Source: an uncultured Persicobacter sp.
Lineage (GTDB): Bacteria > Bacteroidota > Bacteroidia > Cytophagales > Cyclobacteriaceae
Assembly: GCA_947498325.1 (NCBI GenBank)
Contig: CANMKE010000022.1
Span: forward strand, 25,817 to 89,816
Length of the DNA stretch: 64,000 nt
Direction of reading: 5' to 3'
In this document: one piece after another, positions 44,356-54,176 of the stretch
How positions within the stretch are numbered: position 1 is the stretch's first letter
How the letters are laid out: each line of letters starts with the position of its first letter
The notes under the pieces: generated by a model
The model's input: only the letters and a program-made list of their open reading frames with translations
What the model was told of the DNA's origin: nothing
The model's database searches: none
Program-made: the position numbers and the translations under genes

Positions 44356-47300
44356 ATGAACTTACTTTATTTTCGCATCAATATGCTCAAAAAGCTGTTT
44401 TGCATATTGTTTTTTTTGATAATTAGTTCTGTGGCATCATTTGCCCAAAGCAAAATTTCAGGGCAGGTTACTGAAAGTGGCACAAGCCCTTTGCCTGGGG
44501 TAAATGTAACCATTAAGGGATCAGCGGGTGTTGGTACTATTACAAACATGGATGGAAGCTTTGAGCTTTCTGCGACGCCAGAGGACATCTTAGTTTTTTC
44601 TTTTGTAGGTTTTACAAGTCATGAAGAAAAAGTTGGGAACCGAAATGTCGTTAATGTAGACCTAAAAACTGATGTTCAGCAGTTGGAGGCAGTAGTAGTG
44701 GTAGGGTATGGCGAACAAAAAGAACGCGATATTACTGGATCGGTAGGGATGGTTAAGACCGAAGCCTTGCAAAAGTTGCCGGTTTCGAATGTGTCGCAAG
44801 CGATGCAGGGACGTATGACAGGGGTTCAGGTAAGTAATTCTACGGAACCAGGTGGTGACGTTAAAGTTCGTATTCGAGGGGTTAGTACCATTACCGGTAA
44901 TCAGGATCCAATCTATGTGATCGATGGGATTATTACAGGGAACCTTCAGGGGGTAGACCCGAATGATATTGAAAGTATTTCGGTATTGAAAGATGCTTCT
45001 TCGGCGGCCATTTATGGTAACCGTGGTGCCAATGGCGTGGTGATCGTTAAAACAAAAGGCGGTCAAAAAGGGGATGTCAAATATAATTTTTCTGCAGAAT
45101 TTGGCATGCAAACTCCTATGCGGATGTACGAGATGATGAACACCCAGCAGTTCAAGGGCTATGCCGAATCGCTTTTTACAACAGGGCAGGAGAACACCAT
45201 CAAGCAAAACCGTTGGGTGTATGATGATGATATTACACAGACCACAGATTGGTCGGCGGAAACTTTTAAGCCTGCAGCTATCCAGCGTTACAATTTTGCT
45301 GCCGCTGGTGGTGGCGACAATGGCAGTTACCGGGTTTCTATGGGCTATATCAATCAGGAAGGGATGCAGCACCAAACGGGCTACGAGCGTTATAATATGA
45401 ACGTGAAATCCAACTACAAAACGGGGCGCTTCTCCATGGGCGAAACCATGATGTTCTCTTATGCCAAACAGACACGTAACGGTGTAAACTATGGTGGCCC
45501 TTATGTAATGAACACAGCTCCTCAGATTCCTGTTTTTGACCCAACAGCACCTAACGGATATGGTATTCCTACTGCGGAACTTTCCGGTCAGGTAAATACC
45601 AAAAACCCGATTTATTCCATGGAAACAAGTTCTTCCAATTATGACAAAATCGGAACCAATGTGAGTTTATGGGCACAATATGAGTTGTTGCCAGGCCTGA
45701 CTTTCAAATCGAATATCAACGGTAATTTCTCTTTCAGTAACCGTACTGATATTCAGCGTGAAATTGATCAGGGAACAGCCCTTCATGCTTCCATCATGAC
45801 AGAATATGGCGAAAACAGATCGGTTTTCAGTGGGATATTCTGGGATAATTATTTCAATTATAGTTATAGCAAAGGAAAAAGTGATTTGAATGCCACTGTG
45901 GGTGGAGTAGTAGCGAGTGAAGAGTTCAGCTACCTTAGTGGAAAGTCATTCGGTGATCGCGACGGATTGGAATCTGCCAGTGGTGGTGTTCGCCAGAGTT
46001 TGGTGTCAGATAAATTCACCAAACGGATGTTATCAAGCTTCGCACGTGCGGTCTATACTTATGATGACAAGTATATCTTTAACGCTTCGGTACGTTCAGA
46101 TGCCTCTTCGCAGTTTTCAGAAAACAACCGAACAGGGTTTTTCCCTTCTGTTTCTGTAGGTTGGATGCTGGCAGAGGAAGATTTCATGGCGCAATTCGAA
46201 AACCTGTCCAACTTAAAGCTCCGTGCCGGATATGGTGAAGTTGGCCGTGATTTGTCTATCACCGAACGATATGTAGCTCAGATGTATCCTTGGGTATTTT
46301 ATCCATTCCCAGGCGGAAGCTCAAACAATGGTTCAGTGGTGGCATCAAAGCCTGATCCTAATCTTCAGTGGGAAACCTCTAAACAAATTAACCTCGGGAT
46401 TGATCTCGGATTTTTTGATGACAAGCTCCGCTTTGTGGTGGAAGGTTTCAGAAAAACATCCGACAACACCATCCTGAATGTGAAGCATATGGCTGATGCC
46501 GGTACAGGAACGGATATTGATGCTGGTGGTGGAACCCAGATTGGTGGTGGTTTCCGAAATATCGGAACGATTGTGAATGACGGGGTGGAGATTGGTATCA
46601 ATTACGATAACTTTGAAGGAGATTTCACTTACGCCATTGGTGGTAACTTCACTTATGTGACCAACAAAGTTACGGCGCTGAACAAAATCGGTGGGCAGGA
46701 TGTACCCATTACCGCCGGAGATGATACCTTCACACAGCGTATCGATGCCAATGAAAGTATGTGGTATTTTTATGGCTACCAAACTGCCGGGATTTTCCGC
46801 AATCAGTCAGAAGTAGACAACCACGTAAATGCTGATGGAACACCCTTGCAGCCCAATGCACAACCTGGCGACATCCGCTTTGTGGATACCGACGGTTCGG
46901 GTAAAATCGACGGCGATGACCGGATCAACCTGGGGAACTCTATTCCTAAATACTACTTCGGATTTAACTTCGATGCGCAGTACAAAGGGTTCGATTTTTC
47001 CATGATGCTCGAAGGTAAAGCAGGCTTCCAGGTATTCAACCAAAACAGGTATGCACTCTCTTTGACTACCGACAAAGAAAACCGCCTTGCGGAACTGGAT
47101 GGCAACACCTGGACCGAGGAAAATCCAAATGCCGATTACCCAAGAATCAATACCATTGCGCAGTCGAATTTCTTCTCAGATCGCCACTTGCAGTCAGGGG
47201 CTTACCTGAACTTCCAAAATATTCAGATCGGTTACGACCTGACCAAAGTGGTTAACAGCAGCAGAATTTCCAAGATGCGCGTATATGCGGGGATTAATAA

Positions 47301-47463
47301 TGCCTATATCCTGACCAACTATAAAGGTTACAACCCAGATGTATGGGATAATGGTGGGAATATTGGCCTGGGTGCCGGTGCAGGTGTACCGAGTGTGGAA
47401 TTTAATAACAGTTCCCGCCCGACGCCAAGAACTTATCTTTTGGGATTACAAATGAATTTTTAA
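44356..47463 (+). CDS. SusC/RagA-family TonB-linked outer-membrane glycan transporter
   Basis: A 1035-residue SusC protein. The signal peptide ends SSVASFAQ; the ATG at 44383 (MLKKLFCILF) is an equally good start. A carboxypeptidase-regulatory domain (about 33-105, ISGQVTESGTSPLPGVNVTI) precedes a plug with VVVVGYGEQKERDITGS, QAMQGRMTGVQV, DPIYVIDGII and AAIYGNRGANGVVIVKTKGG, all SusC hallmarks. The barrel ends YLLGLQMNF. It imports oligosaccharides released by the surface enzymes, with the SusD lid encoded nine bases after the stop. It is the central transporter of the glycan region. Confidence 0.95.
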   Translation: MNLLYFRINMLKKLFCILFFLIISSVASFAQSKISGQVTESGTSPLPGVNVTIKGSAGVGTITNMDGSFELSATPEDILVFSFVGFTSHEEKVGNRNVVNVDLKTDVQQLEAVVVVGYGEQKERDITGSVGMVKTEALQKLPVSNVSQAMQGRMTGVQVSNSTEPGGDVKVRIRGVSTITGNQDPIYVIDGIITGNLQGVDPNDIESISVLKDASSAAIYGNRGANGVVIVKTKGGQKGDVKYNFSAEFGMQTPMRMYEMMNTQQFKGYAESLFTTGQENTIKQNRWVYDDDITQTTDWSAETFKPAAIQRYNFAAAGGGDNGSYRVSMGYINQEGMQHQTGYERYNMNVKSNYKTGRFSMGETMMFSYAKQTRNGVNYGGPYVMNTAPQIPVFDPTAPNGYGIPTAELSGQVNTKNPIYSMETSSSNYDKIGTNVSLWAQYELLPGLTFKSNINGNFSFSNRTDIQREIDQGTALHASIMTEYGENRSVFSGIFWDNYFNYSYSKGKSDLNATVGGVVASEEFSYLSGKSFGDRDGLESASGGVRQSLVSDKFTKRMLSSFARAVYTYDDKYIFNASVRSDASSQFSENNRTGFFPSVSVGWMLAEEDFMAQFENLSNLKLRAGYGEVGRDLSITERYVAQMYPWVFYPFPGGSSNNGSVVASKPDPNLQWETSKQINLGIDLGFFDDKLRFVVEGFRKTSDNTILNVKHMADAGTGTDIDAGGGTQIGGGFRNIGTIVNDGVEIGINYDNFEGDFTYAIGGNFTYVTNKVTALNKIGGQDVPITAGDDTFTQRIDANESMWYFYGYQTAGIFRNQSEVDNHVNADGTPLQPNAQPGDIRFVDTDGSGKIDGDDRINLGNSIPKYYFGFNFDAQYKGFDFSMMLEGKAGFQVFNQNRYALSLTTDKENRLAELDGNTWTEENPNADYPRINTIAQSNFFSDRHLQSGAYLNFQNIQIGYDLTKVVNSSRISKMRVYAGINNAYILTNYKGYNPDVWDNGGNIGLGAGAGVPSVEFNNSSRPTPRTYLLGLQMNF

Positions 47464-47472
47464 TTGAGAGTT

Positions 47473-48942
47473 ATGAAGAAACTACTGTATACTGGTTTGA
47501 TCGCATCTTCAATGTTGCTGTCAGGCTGTTCAGATTTTTTAAATGTTCCGAATACTGCTCTGATTACCGAAGCGGATTATTACAAAACGGATAATGATTT
47601 ATTCAGAACCCTAACCACCTCGTATTCTACGCTCGGTGATGTTAGGATGTACTCTCAGGATTATTTCCTGCAAAGAGATTTATTGTCTGATGATGTTTAC
47701 ACGCCAGAGCCGGCACCAGATTTCTCCAATAATGCACAGTTTAACTTTGCACAGGAATCGCAGGTAATCTACGGCATGTGGGAACGCCTTTATAAAGGAA
47801 TTCGTCGGGCGAACAATGTGATCAAGAATACGCCCGAACGGATTATTAATGCTGAAAATGTGGCACGTGCCAAAGCGGAGGCGAAAGTACTTCGTGCCTA
47901 CTATTATTTCCATATGGCCAATATGTGGCGTTCATTTCCTTTAAGAACAGAGGATAACCTGGATGAGCACGTAGTGGAGCAGACGAGTCGCGAGGAGGTC
48001 ATGGATTTTATTATCGCAGATCTTCAGGAGGTGTTGGTAGAAGATATTCTACCGGTTACAAATTCTGGTGAAATGTATCATGAGAAGGGCCGAGTAACCA
48101 AAGGGTTTGCTTTGTCTTTATTGGGTAAAATGTTCCTGTTTGAATCCGACTTTGCCAATGCTGAAAAGTACCTAAAACAGGTCATCGACCTGAATACTTA
48201 TTCTTTGGTGGAAGCGCCTGAAGATATATGGACGATCCGCAATAAAAATAACGAAATTGGTAACGAAAATATTTTCGAAGCACAATTTAACGCTAAAGTT
48301 GGCGGGGGCTCTTTGCCGTGGTTTGATGATGGCCCGACGGCCTCTGAAGGAACTCTTCGTCTGTTATTTCTTGAAAGTAACTCCTATGGTGGCTACCTAA
48401 ATTTGATTCCTACCGAGGATTTAATCAACCAGTATCAGCCCGGAGACAAAAGACTTCAAGCCTTTATCCGTCAGAAAGGGGAAGAAATTATCTGGGATCC
48501 AGGAAAGATTTATGATAAAGACCAACCGGTTATTCAGAAGGGGGTAACCTCCAAGCCTGAAGCCGGTGGTGGAAACGATGAAAATTTCGTGTTGATGCGA
48601 TATGCCGACGTGCTACTGATGTATGCCGAGGCACTCATTCAGCAAAATAAAAACCTTACCGATGCCGTAAAATATATTGATATGGTGCGTGAAAGGGCTT
48701 TTGGAGTGAATTTTAATCCGACAAATCCTAACAGTTCTGCTACAGTATTATTTAAGCTGCTTAGAGAAGAGCGCCGCAGAGAGCTTTGTTTTGAGTGTCA
48801 TCGTTTTCAGGACCTCAGGAGATGGGGGATGCTTTCAGAAGTACTCGGAGATCGTTTTAAGGAAGGGAAAGAATATTATCCTGTGCCTTTGGCGGAAATA
48901 GATAAAGCGGGGGGAATCCTTGTTCAGGACCCAAATTATTAA
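47473..48942 (+). CDS. SusD/RagB-family glycan-binding lipoprotein
   Basis: A 489-residue SusD protein. Start ATG 47473 was chosen over the TTG at 47464 because it gives MKKLLYTGLIASSMLLSGC with lipid Cys19. SDFLNVPNTALITEADYY and WERLYKGIRRANNVI are typical of the SusD N-terminus, and the C-terminal part has LREERRRELCFECHRFQDLRRW, characteristic of RagB/SusD. It sits on the outer surface, binds glycan and caps the SusC barrel. A terminator-like hairpin lies directly after it. Confidence 0.95.
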   Translation: MKKLLYTGLIASSMLLSGCSDFLNVPNTALITEADYYKTDNDLFRTLTTSYSTLGDVRMYSQDYFLQRDLLSDDVYTPEPAPDFSNNAQFNFAQESQVIYGMWERLYKGIRRANNVIKNTPERIINAENVARAKAEAKVLRAYYYFHMANMWRSFPLRTEDNLDEHVVEQTSREEVMDFIIADLQEVLVEDILPVTNSGEMYHEKGRVTKGFALSLLGKMFLFESDFANAEKYLKQVIDLNTYSLVEAPEDIWTIRNKNNEIGNENIFEAQFNAKVGGGSLPWFDDGPTASEGTLRLLFLESNSYGGYLNLIPTEDLINQYQPGDKRLQAFIRQKGEEIIWDPGKIYDKDQPVIQKGVTSKPEAGGGNDENFVLMRYADVLLMYAEALIQQNKNLTDAVKYIDMVRERAFGVNFNPTNPNSSATVLFKLLREERRRELCFECHRFQDLRRWGMLSEVLGDRFKEGKEYYPVPLAEIDKAGGILVQDPNY

Positions 48943-48964
48943 GTAATACAATTTAGGTTTTTAT

Positions 48965-49003
48965 ATACAGTTTGTGGGCGATCCTGCAAGCTGTATTTTT
49001 TTT
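48965..49003 (+). terminator. terminator/attenuator between SusD and GH3
   Basis: ATACAGTTTG (48965-48974) pairs with CAAGCTGTAT (48987-48996) with one G-U pair; a run of eight T ends at 49003. It starts 22 bases after the SusD stop and ends 19 bases before the GH3 start, so it probably reduces transcription of the enzymes relative to SusCD. Confidence 0.75.
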
Positions 49004-49022
49004 AGCGCAATTTTTTAATTTG

Positions 49023-51197
49023 ATGAGAAAGTTAATAAAGGTATTATTCGTCGCAAGCTTACTGATGGCCTGTAAATCAACGCCGACGCGTCAATCGCCA
49101 AGTTATCAGTCCTTAATCGGTCAGATGACATTGGATGAAAAGCTGGAAATGATTCACTGCCGGACCTCTTTTACCAATGGGGCCGTTCCACGCCTGAACA
49201 TTCCTGCGCTTATCATGTCCGATGGGCCTTATGGCGTTCGGGTAGAGCATGGGGAAGATTATGTGCGCATTAACGCCTATGACGACCAGGCGACCTATTT
49301 GCCCAAATGCATTACTCTCGGGGCTACATGGAACAAGGATCTCGGCCTTAAATATGGGGAGGTTTTGGGTGCTGAGGCGAATGAAAGGGGAAAAGATGTG
49401 ATTCTTGGCCCGGGGGTAAATATTATCCGCACGCCATTGAACGGTCGAAATTTTGAATATTTGAGTGAAGATCCCTTCCTGACCAAAAAAATGGGGGTAG
49501 GTTATATTAAAGGAGTACAATCGCAGGGCGTGGCTGCTTGTGTTAAACATTTGGTGGCCAATAATCAGGAAACCTGGCGAAATTCTGTCGATGTGGAATT
49601 GTCTGAAAGACCTTTGCGGGAGATTTATCTACCAGCATTCAAAGAAGCGGTTCAGCAGGGAAATGTACTGACCCTGATGGGGGCATACAACAAACTCAGG
49701 GGAGAATTTTGTTCGCACCATGATTACCTTTTGAATCAAATACTTAAAGATGAATGGGGATTCAAGGGCCTGGTTGTCAGTGATTGGGGAGCGGTACACA
49801 ACACTAAAGAAGCCTTGGAAAATGGCCTTGATCTCGAGATGGGGACCGAGCTCTACATGAAAAAGTATGATTACGATAAAGTATATTTGGCTGATCCTGC
49901 CAAAGCCATGATTGAAAGCGGGCAAGTGGATGAGGCAGTAGTTGATGACAAAGTCGAGCGTATCCTTTATGTGATGGATAAAATCCATATGCTCAATAAT
50001 AATGAACAGCGTCCTGCCGGCAGCCGAAATACTACCGAACATCAGCTGGTCGCCAAAAAAGTGGCTGAAGAAGGCATTGTTTTGCTGAAAAATGAAGGAC
50101 TGTTGCCGATCAAGAATGCACCGAAAAAGATTGCTGTGATCGGAAGGAACGCCAACCAAAAAACAAGCATGGGCGGAGGAAGCTCGCAAGTAAATGCGTT
50201 GTATGAAGTAACGGCATTGGAAGGGATAAAAAATATTTTTGGTGAGGAATCGGAAATCACCTATTGCCAGGGATACGATGTCAATAAAGCTCAAAAGCGG
50301 GATGAGCAAAAAATGCAAGAGGCCATTAATGCAGCCAAAGCAGCAGATTTGGTGATTTATGTCGGCGGATGGATTCAGAACTGGGATTTGAAAGATTTCG
50401 CGTGGCGAGATAATGCTTTCGATTCCGAAGCCGTAGACAAGCTGAATATGAAATTGCCTTTTCATCAGGAGGAATTAATTATGGGAATACTGAAAGCCAA
50501 CCCACAAACCGTAGTGGTGATGATGGGCGGAGGACCTGTGGAAATGAACCACTGGCTACCACAAACCAAAGCATTGATTCAGGCTTGGTATCCGGGTATG
50601 GAAGGAGGAAATGCGCTGGCGGAAATTATTGCAGGGAAGGTAAACCCTTCGGGCAAACTACCGATGACTTTCCCTAAAAAATTGGTCGATGCTCCGGCAC
50701 ACCACCTGGCGCACTTCCCAGGAAAAGAGGAGGTTGTAAAATATACGGAAGGGATTTTTGTCGGCTACCGTTTTTTCGATACCTTCAATGTAGCGCCAGC
50801 GTTCTGTTTTGGACACGGGTTGTCTTACACTACTTTTGAGGTGGATCAGCTGAAAATCAAGCAGGAAGAGCATCAAATTACAGCAAGTGTACAAGTAACA
50901 AATACTGGTGAAATGGCGGGCAAAGAGGTCGTGCAGCTTTATGTAAGTAAGCAGCAGCCGGCTCTTGAGCGTGCTGAACAGGAATTGAAAGGCTTTGAAA
51001 AAATAGCGCTTGAAGCTGGTGCGAGCAAGACGCTTGAGATTACAATACCTCTGCAAGAACTGAAGTATTTTGATGAAAAAGCCAATCAATGGGTATTGGA
51101 ACCAGGTACCTACGAGTTCAGGCTGGGGACTTCCTCTCGGGATATTCATCAGTCAGCAATCATTAACCTTAATAAGATTAGAGATGTTATTTTTTAA
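49023..51197 (+). CDS. GH3 beta-glycosidase lipoprotein
   Basis: A 724-residue GH3 enzyme. ATG 49023 was chosen over 48972, because it gives a lipoprotein signal (MRKLIKVLFVASLLMAC, Cys17) and keeps clear of the terminator. The (alpha/beta)8 domain carries AACVKHLVANNQE and the nucleophile Asp254 in GLVVSDWGAVH; the alpha/beta sandwich and a C-terminal FN3-like domain follow (LQLYVSKQQPALERAEQELKGF region). GH3 enzymes release beta-linked glucose or xylose from non-reducing ends. Substrate cannot be decided here. Its stop lies just before the GH43-like gene, so the two are coexpressed. Confidence 0.9.
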   Translation: MRKLIKVLFVASLLMACKSTPTRQSPSYQSLIGQMTLDEKLEMIHCRTSFTNGAVPRLNIPALIMSDGPYGVRVEHGEDYVRINAYDDQATYLPKCITLGATWNKDLGLKYGEVLGAEANERGKDVILGPGVNIIRTPLNGRNFEYLSEDPFLTKKMGVGYIKGVQSQGVAACVKHLVANNQETWRNSVDVELSERPLREIYLPAFKEAVQQGNVLTLMGAYNKLRGEFCSHHDYLLNQILKDEWGFKGLVVSDWGAVHNTKEALENGLDLEMGTELYMKKYDYDKVYLADPAKAMIESGQVDEAVVDDKVERILYVMDKIHMLNNNEQRPAGSRNTTEHQLVAKKVAEEGIVLLKNEGLLPIKNAPKKIAVIGRNANQKTSMGGGSSQVNALYEVTALEGIKNIFGEESEITYCQGYDVNKAQKRDEQKMQEAINAAKAADLVIYVGGWIQNWDLKDFAWRDNAFDSEAVDKLNMKLPFHQEELIMGILKANPQTVVVMMGGGPVEMNHWLPQTKALIQAWYPGMEGGNALAEIIAGKVNPSGKLPMTFPKKLVDAPAHHLAHFPGKEEVVKYTEGIFVGYRFFDTFNVAPAFCFGHGLSYTTFEVDQLKIKQEEHQITASVQVTNTGEMAGKEVVQLYVSKQQPALERAEQELKGFEKIALEAGASKTLEITIPLQELKYFDEKANQWVLEPGTYEFRLGTSSRDIHQSAIINLNKIRDVIF

Positions 51198-51201
51198 TCG
51201 A

Positions 51202-52200
51202 ATGACAAACTCTTGGGCTTTGGCAGCCATTTTTTTAGGCGTGTTCCTTTATGGGCTACCATCCTGCACTACTCATTCACAACAGGTCGAAAGTAATCAG
51301 GACGCCTACTTGTTGTATTATTTTGAGGGAAATGCCGGGGAGAAAGCCGGGCTGTATGCCGCATATAGTTACAATTTGCATGACTGGCATTTGCTCAAAC
51401 AAAAGATCTGTGCCCCTCAATTAGGGGAGTTTGGCGTCTTTCGCGATCCCTGTATTATCAGGGATAAAATGGGTGAGTTTCATATGGTCTGGACCTGTGG
51501 TTCTTCAGGTTTTGGTTATGCACATTCCGCTGATGGCATAGATTGGCAAGGTGAAAAATTCATCACGGTTTCCGATAGCACGCGCGGCTTTGATTTTGCA
51601 AATGTCTGGGCACCGGAGTTTTATGTTGAGCAGGATACGACCTACATTATTTGGTCAAGTACGCTGAGAGAAGATTACACCCCTCCGAAAGAGGCCGGAA
51701 AATGGTGGAACTCCACCTGGAATCATAGCCTGTATTATACAAAAACAGTGGATTTTAAGCATTTTTCACCTCCAGCATCATATTGGAACCCAGATTTTCA
51801 GGTCATCGATGGAAGCCTTTACAAGACGGATTCTTTATATTATCTCTTCTTCAAGGATGAACGAAAAGGGCATAAAAACTTGATGATGGCCCAATCTGAA
51901 AACATGATGGGACCGTTTACGGATACGCTTTCTTTGGCTGCTCAATATACCGAAGGCCCAATGTATGTCAAAACTGATACCGCTTTGGTATTGTATTATG
52001 ATTACTACCCCGGCTACTTTGGTTACCGTTATGCCACCACCAAAAACATGAAAGACTGGAATAAGGATTTTGTGCCGCTGAAGCACGGCTTTCAAGACAT
52101 TATGCGTCATGGCACTTTGGTGAAAGTTTCTGGACAGGAACTGGTCAAGCTCAGACAGAAAATAGGAAGCCCCGGGTCAGGATTGATTACTAATTTCTAA
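51202..52200 (+). CDS. GH43-like glycosidase lipoprotein
   Basis: A 332-residue lipoprotein (Cys22 in YGLPSC) with a five-bladed beta-propeller glycosidase domain. The GH43-type acids are visible: base Asp82 in VFRDPCII, Asp203 in FQVIDGSLY, and acid Glu251 in YTEGPMYVK. GH43 enzymes are mostly arabinofuranosidases, xylosidases or galactosidases with inverting mechanism; the specificity is not evident. ATG 51202 lies four bases after the GH3 stop; an ATG at 51184 would overlap GH3 by 14 bases, and a longer frame from 51070 is not plausible as it lacks a signal peptide. It is the last gene of the SusCD operon before a shared terminator. Confidence 0.82.
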   Translation: MTNSWALAAIFLGVFLYGLPSCTTHSQQVESNQDAYLLYYFEGNAGEKAGLYAAYSYNLHDWHLLKQKICAPQLGEFGVFRDPCIIRDKMGEFHMVWTCGSSGFGYAHSADGIDWQGEKFITVSDSTRGFDFANVWAPEFYVEQDTTYIIWSSTLREDYTPPKEAGKWWNSTWNHSLYYTKTVDFKHFSPPASYWNPDFQVIDGSLYKTDSLYYLFFKDERKGHKNLMMAQSENMMGPFTDTLSLAAQYTEGPMYVKTDTALVLYYDYYPGYFGYRYATTKNMKDWNKDFVPLKHGFQDIMRHGTLVKVSGQELVKLRQKIGSPGSGLITNF

Positions 52201-52416
52201 TTCCACATCGGCCTGTATAATTAAATGGCCTTGTCTGAATGATTTGCGGAGCGATAGATGACAATGAAATTCCCTCCTGAGCAATTTAATGGGAGTGCAT
52301 ATTTATGGTATGTAATATCCGATTCAGGCAGTCCTAAAATAACGGAGCGAATCAGTAGCACCTGCTGATAAAGTAATTGAGTAACAATTAAAGATCGCGC
52401 AATGATCTTTGGTCTG
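52201..52416. other. intergenic region between convergent operons
   Basis: About 215 bases without recognisable gene, followed by a decayed repeat copy and a bidirectional terminator. Confidence 0.4.
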
Positions 52417-52466
52417 TGTTGATATCCTGAATTTTGCAGTAGGATGGGAGGTTTTCATACATGCGG
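52417..52466 (+). repeat. dispersed hairpin repeat, copy C (degenerate)
   Basis: Shares the core AATTTTGCAGTAG and the general layout of copy A, with flanks GTGTT and ACATGC, but the inverted arms no longer pair well. Confidence 0.4.
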
Positions 52467-52472
52467 TAAATA

Positions 52473-52504
52473 AAAAAGCCCTGATGGAGAAGTCAGGGCT
52501 TTTT
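52473..52504. terminator. bidirectional terminator between GH43-like and GH28 genes
   Basis: Perfect arms AAAAAGCCCTGA (52473-52484) and TCAGGGCTTTTT (52493-52504) with an 8-base loop, between convergent genes. Confidence 0.88.
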
Positions 52505-52536
52505 GCGTAAGATGATAATAGATTGATCAGGACCTC

Positions 52537-54117
52537 TTATTCTTGCTGAGGCGCATTTAATCCGGCAACTTTTTTATCCTGAGTGAAATTGTATGTTTTA
52601 TCACTGATTTTTACATTATCCAACGTCAGGTGATTCACATAATTGTACTCCAAAGCATGTTGTGGTTCTTCAATTTCTTTGATGTTGATGTTTTTCAACT
52701 CAATATTTTCAAGAACAGCATCTGCCCACCCGTAAATACGAATACCACGGTGTGCTTTTTCAACGGTAACATTCTCAATTTTTATATTTTTGAACATCGG
52801 TGGGTAAGGGCTTGTGGAATCATTATCATAATTGGAAATCACACAAATAGCATCTCCCTGAGGCACCTGATTGATCCGGAAGTTTTTTACGTATACATTC
52901 TCAATCACCCCACCACGGGTACGGTTACTTTTCAGAAAAACCCCCATTTTAATGTCTTGCAAGGCGAAGTTATCCAAAGCATAAACATTTTTGGCTCCTG
53001 CAGCAATCTCACTGCCGATACAAATTGCATAGTGATTTTTAAAGTGGCAATTGGTGATAAATACATTTTCACATTTGGATTGCCCCACTTTTCCATTAAC
53101 AATATGTGGGTTTTTCAATCCTTCGATTTCCGTTCCTTCGACACTGATCCCTTCACGGGCCTCTTTATCACGACCAGATTTCAATGCAATATTATCATCA
53201 TGGGTATTGAACAAAACATTCTCAATCAAAACGCCATTACAACCGTCAGGGTCAATACCGTCATTGTTAACCACATTTCCTTCCAATGCAACATCTTTAA
53301 AGATCAGGTTATCGCAAAATACCGGGTTGATCATCCAGAAAGGAGATTCCTCAAATTTGATCCCCTCGACTAAAATATTCTTCGAGAAATAAAGGGAGAA
53401 TAACTGAGGACGATAAAAATCCTCTTTGATATCATTGAAAATACGCGTTTTTAGTGGTGTTGCAGCCTCATTCACCTCTCTCAATGCCAAATATGCAGGC
53501 TTCAAACCTCTGTCCACACGGCTTTTTTCTCCGGCTTGTTGCCACTCCAGCCACGTCTCGCCATCACCATTGATTACCGGTGTCGCGCCATTTCGTCCCG
53601 TAGCATAAATCGCCACATTTTCCACATTCATCCCGTAAATCAATGGTGAAAAACTGTAGAGCATCGTTCCTTCATAACGACGCAAAACCCCTTGGCCATC
53701 TTTGCCCAAATAGGCCTTTTCGTCAAACTGAAAGTGCAAACGTGTGGAAGGATCAAAACCCAAAGCCACATTGCTTTTCAATTCAATTGGACCTACACAA
53801 CGATAAATTTCAGTGCTTTTGATCCAAGATTCCATCCCCGCAGTGTTGGTGAAGATCAAATGACCGCCGCCAATAGACGATAAGCTGTCAATTGCAGATT
53901 GAATGGCATCATGAAAATCATAGGTCCCTTTGCGGTCAGGCTGATGTCCGCAATATTCTGACAAAATAATATGTGGCCCACTGATTTCAGGATGTTGAAT
54001 ATGGCTCATCACCTGGGCAACGCCCTGATCAAAATCGTCCTGTGGTGCCGCCTCATTACAAGCTAAACAGCCAAACAGGAGACCGCTAAAAAGTAAAAGT
54101 AGTTTGCTATTGCTCAT
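52537..54117 (-). CDS. GH28-family polygalacturonase-like lipoprotein
   Basis: A 526-residue lipoprotein. ATG 54117 gives MSNSKLLLLFSGLLFGCLAC (Cys20 or Cys17); a start at 54165 would add an unrelated 16 residues. The mature protein is a right-handed beta helix with GH28 motifs in order: NNDGIDPDGC, THDDNIALKSGRD (both catalytic-acid motifs), CIGSEI in place of GHG-x-x-IGS, and KSNRTRGG. These agree with the exo-acting GH28 group, which removes galacturonate or related residues from pectic side chains. The other GH28 in this window has less conserved motifs, so the two likely differ in specificity. It stands alone on the minus strand. Confidence 0.9.
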   Translation of the reverse strand: MSNSKLLLLFSGLLFGCLACNEAAPQDDFDQGVAQVMSHIQHPEISGPHIILSEYCGHQPDRKGTYDFHDAIQSAIDSLSSIGGGHLIFTNTAGMESWIKSTEIYRCVGPIELKSNVALGFDPSTRLHFQFDEKAYLGKDGQGVLRRYEGTMLYSFSPLIYGMNVENVAIYATGRNGATPVINGDGETWLEWQQAGEKSRVDRGLKPAYLALREVNEAATPLKTRIFNDIKEDFYRPQLFSLYFSKNILVEGIKFEESPFWMINPVFCDNLIFKDVALEGNVVNNDGIDPDGCNGVLIENVLFNTHDDNIALKSGRDKEAREGISVEGTEIEGLKNPHIVNGKVGQSKCENVFITNCHFKNHYAICIGSEIAAGAKNVYALDNFALQDIKMGVFLKSNRTRGGVIENVYVKNFRINQVPQGDAICVISNYDNDSTSPYPPMFKNIKIENVTVEKAHRGIRIYGWADAVLENIELKNINIKEIEEPQHALEYNYVNHLTLDNVKISDKTYNFTQDKKVAGLNAPQQE

Positions 54118-54176
54118 GTCTTTTAATTCAAAAAAATATAAAATGAAATAGAAATAAACTATCAAAGATTGATGCT

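Noticed and set aside
51070..51201. Longer start for the GH43-like gene
   Set aside because: It would overlap GH3 by over 120 bases and lacks a signal peptide; ATG 51202 gives a proper lipoprotein.
52630..53373. 247-codon plus-strand frame inside GH28
   Set aside because: Mirror of the beta-helix gene's repeats; no signal or family match.
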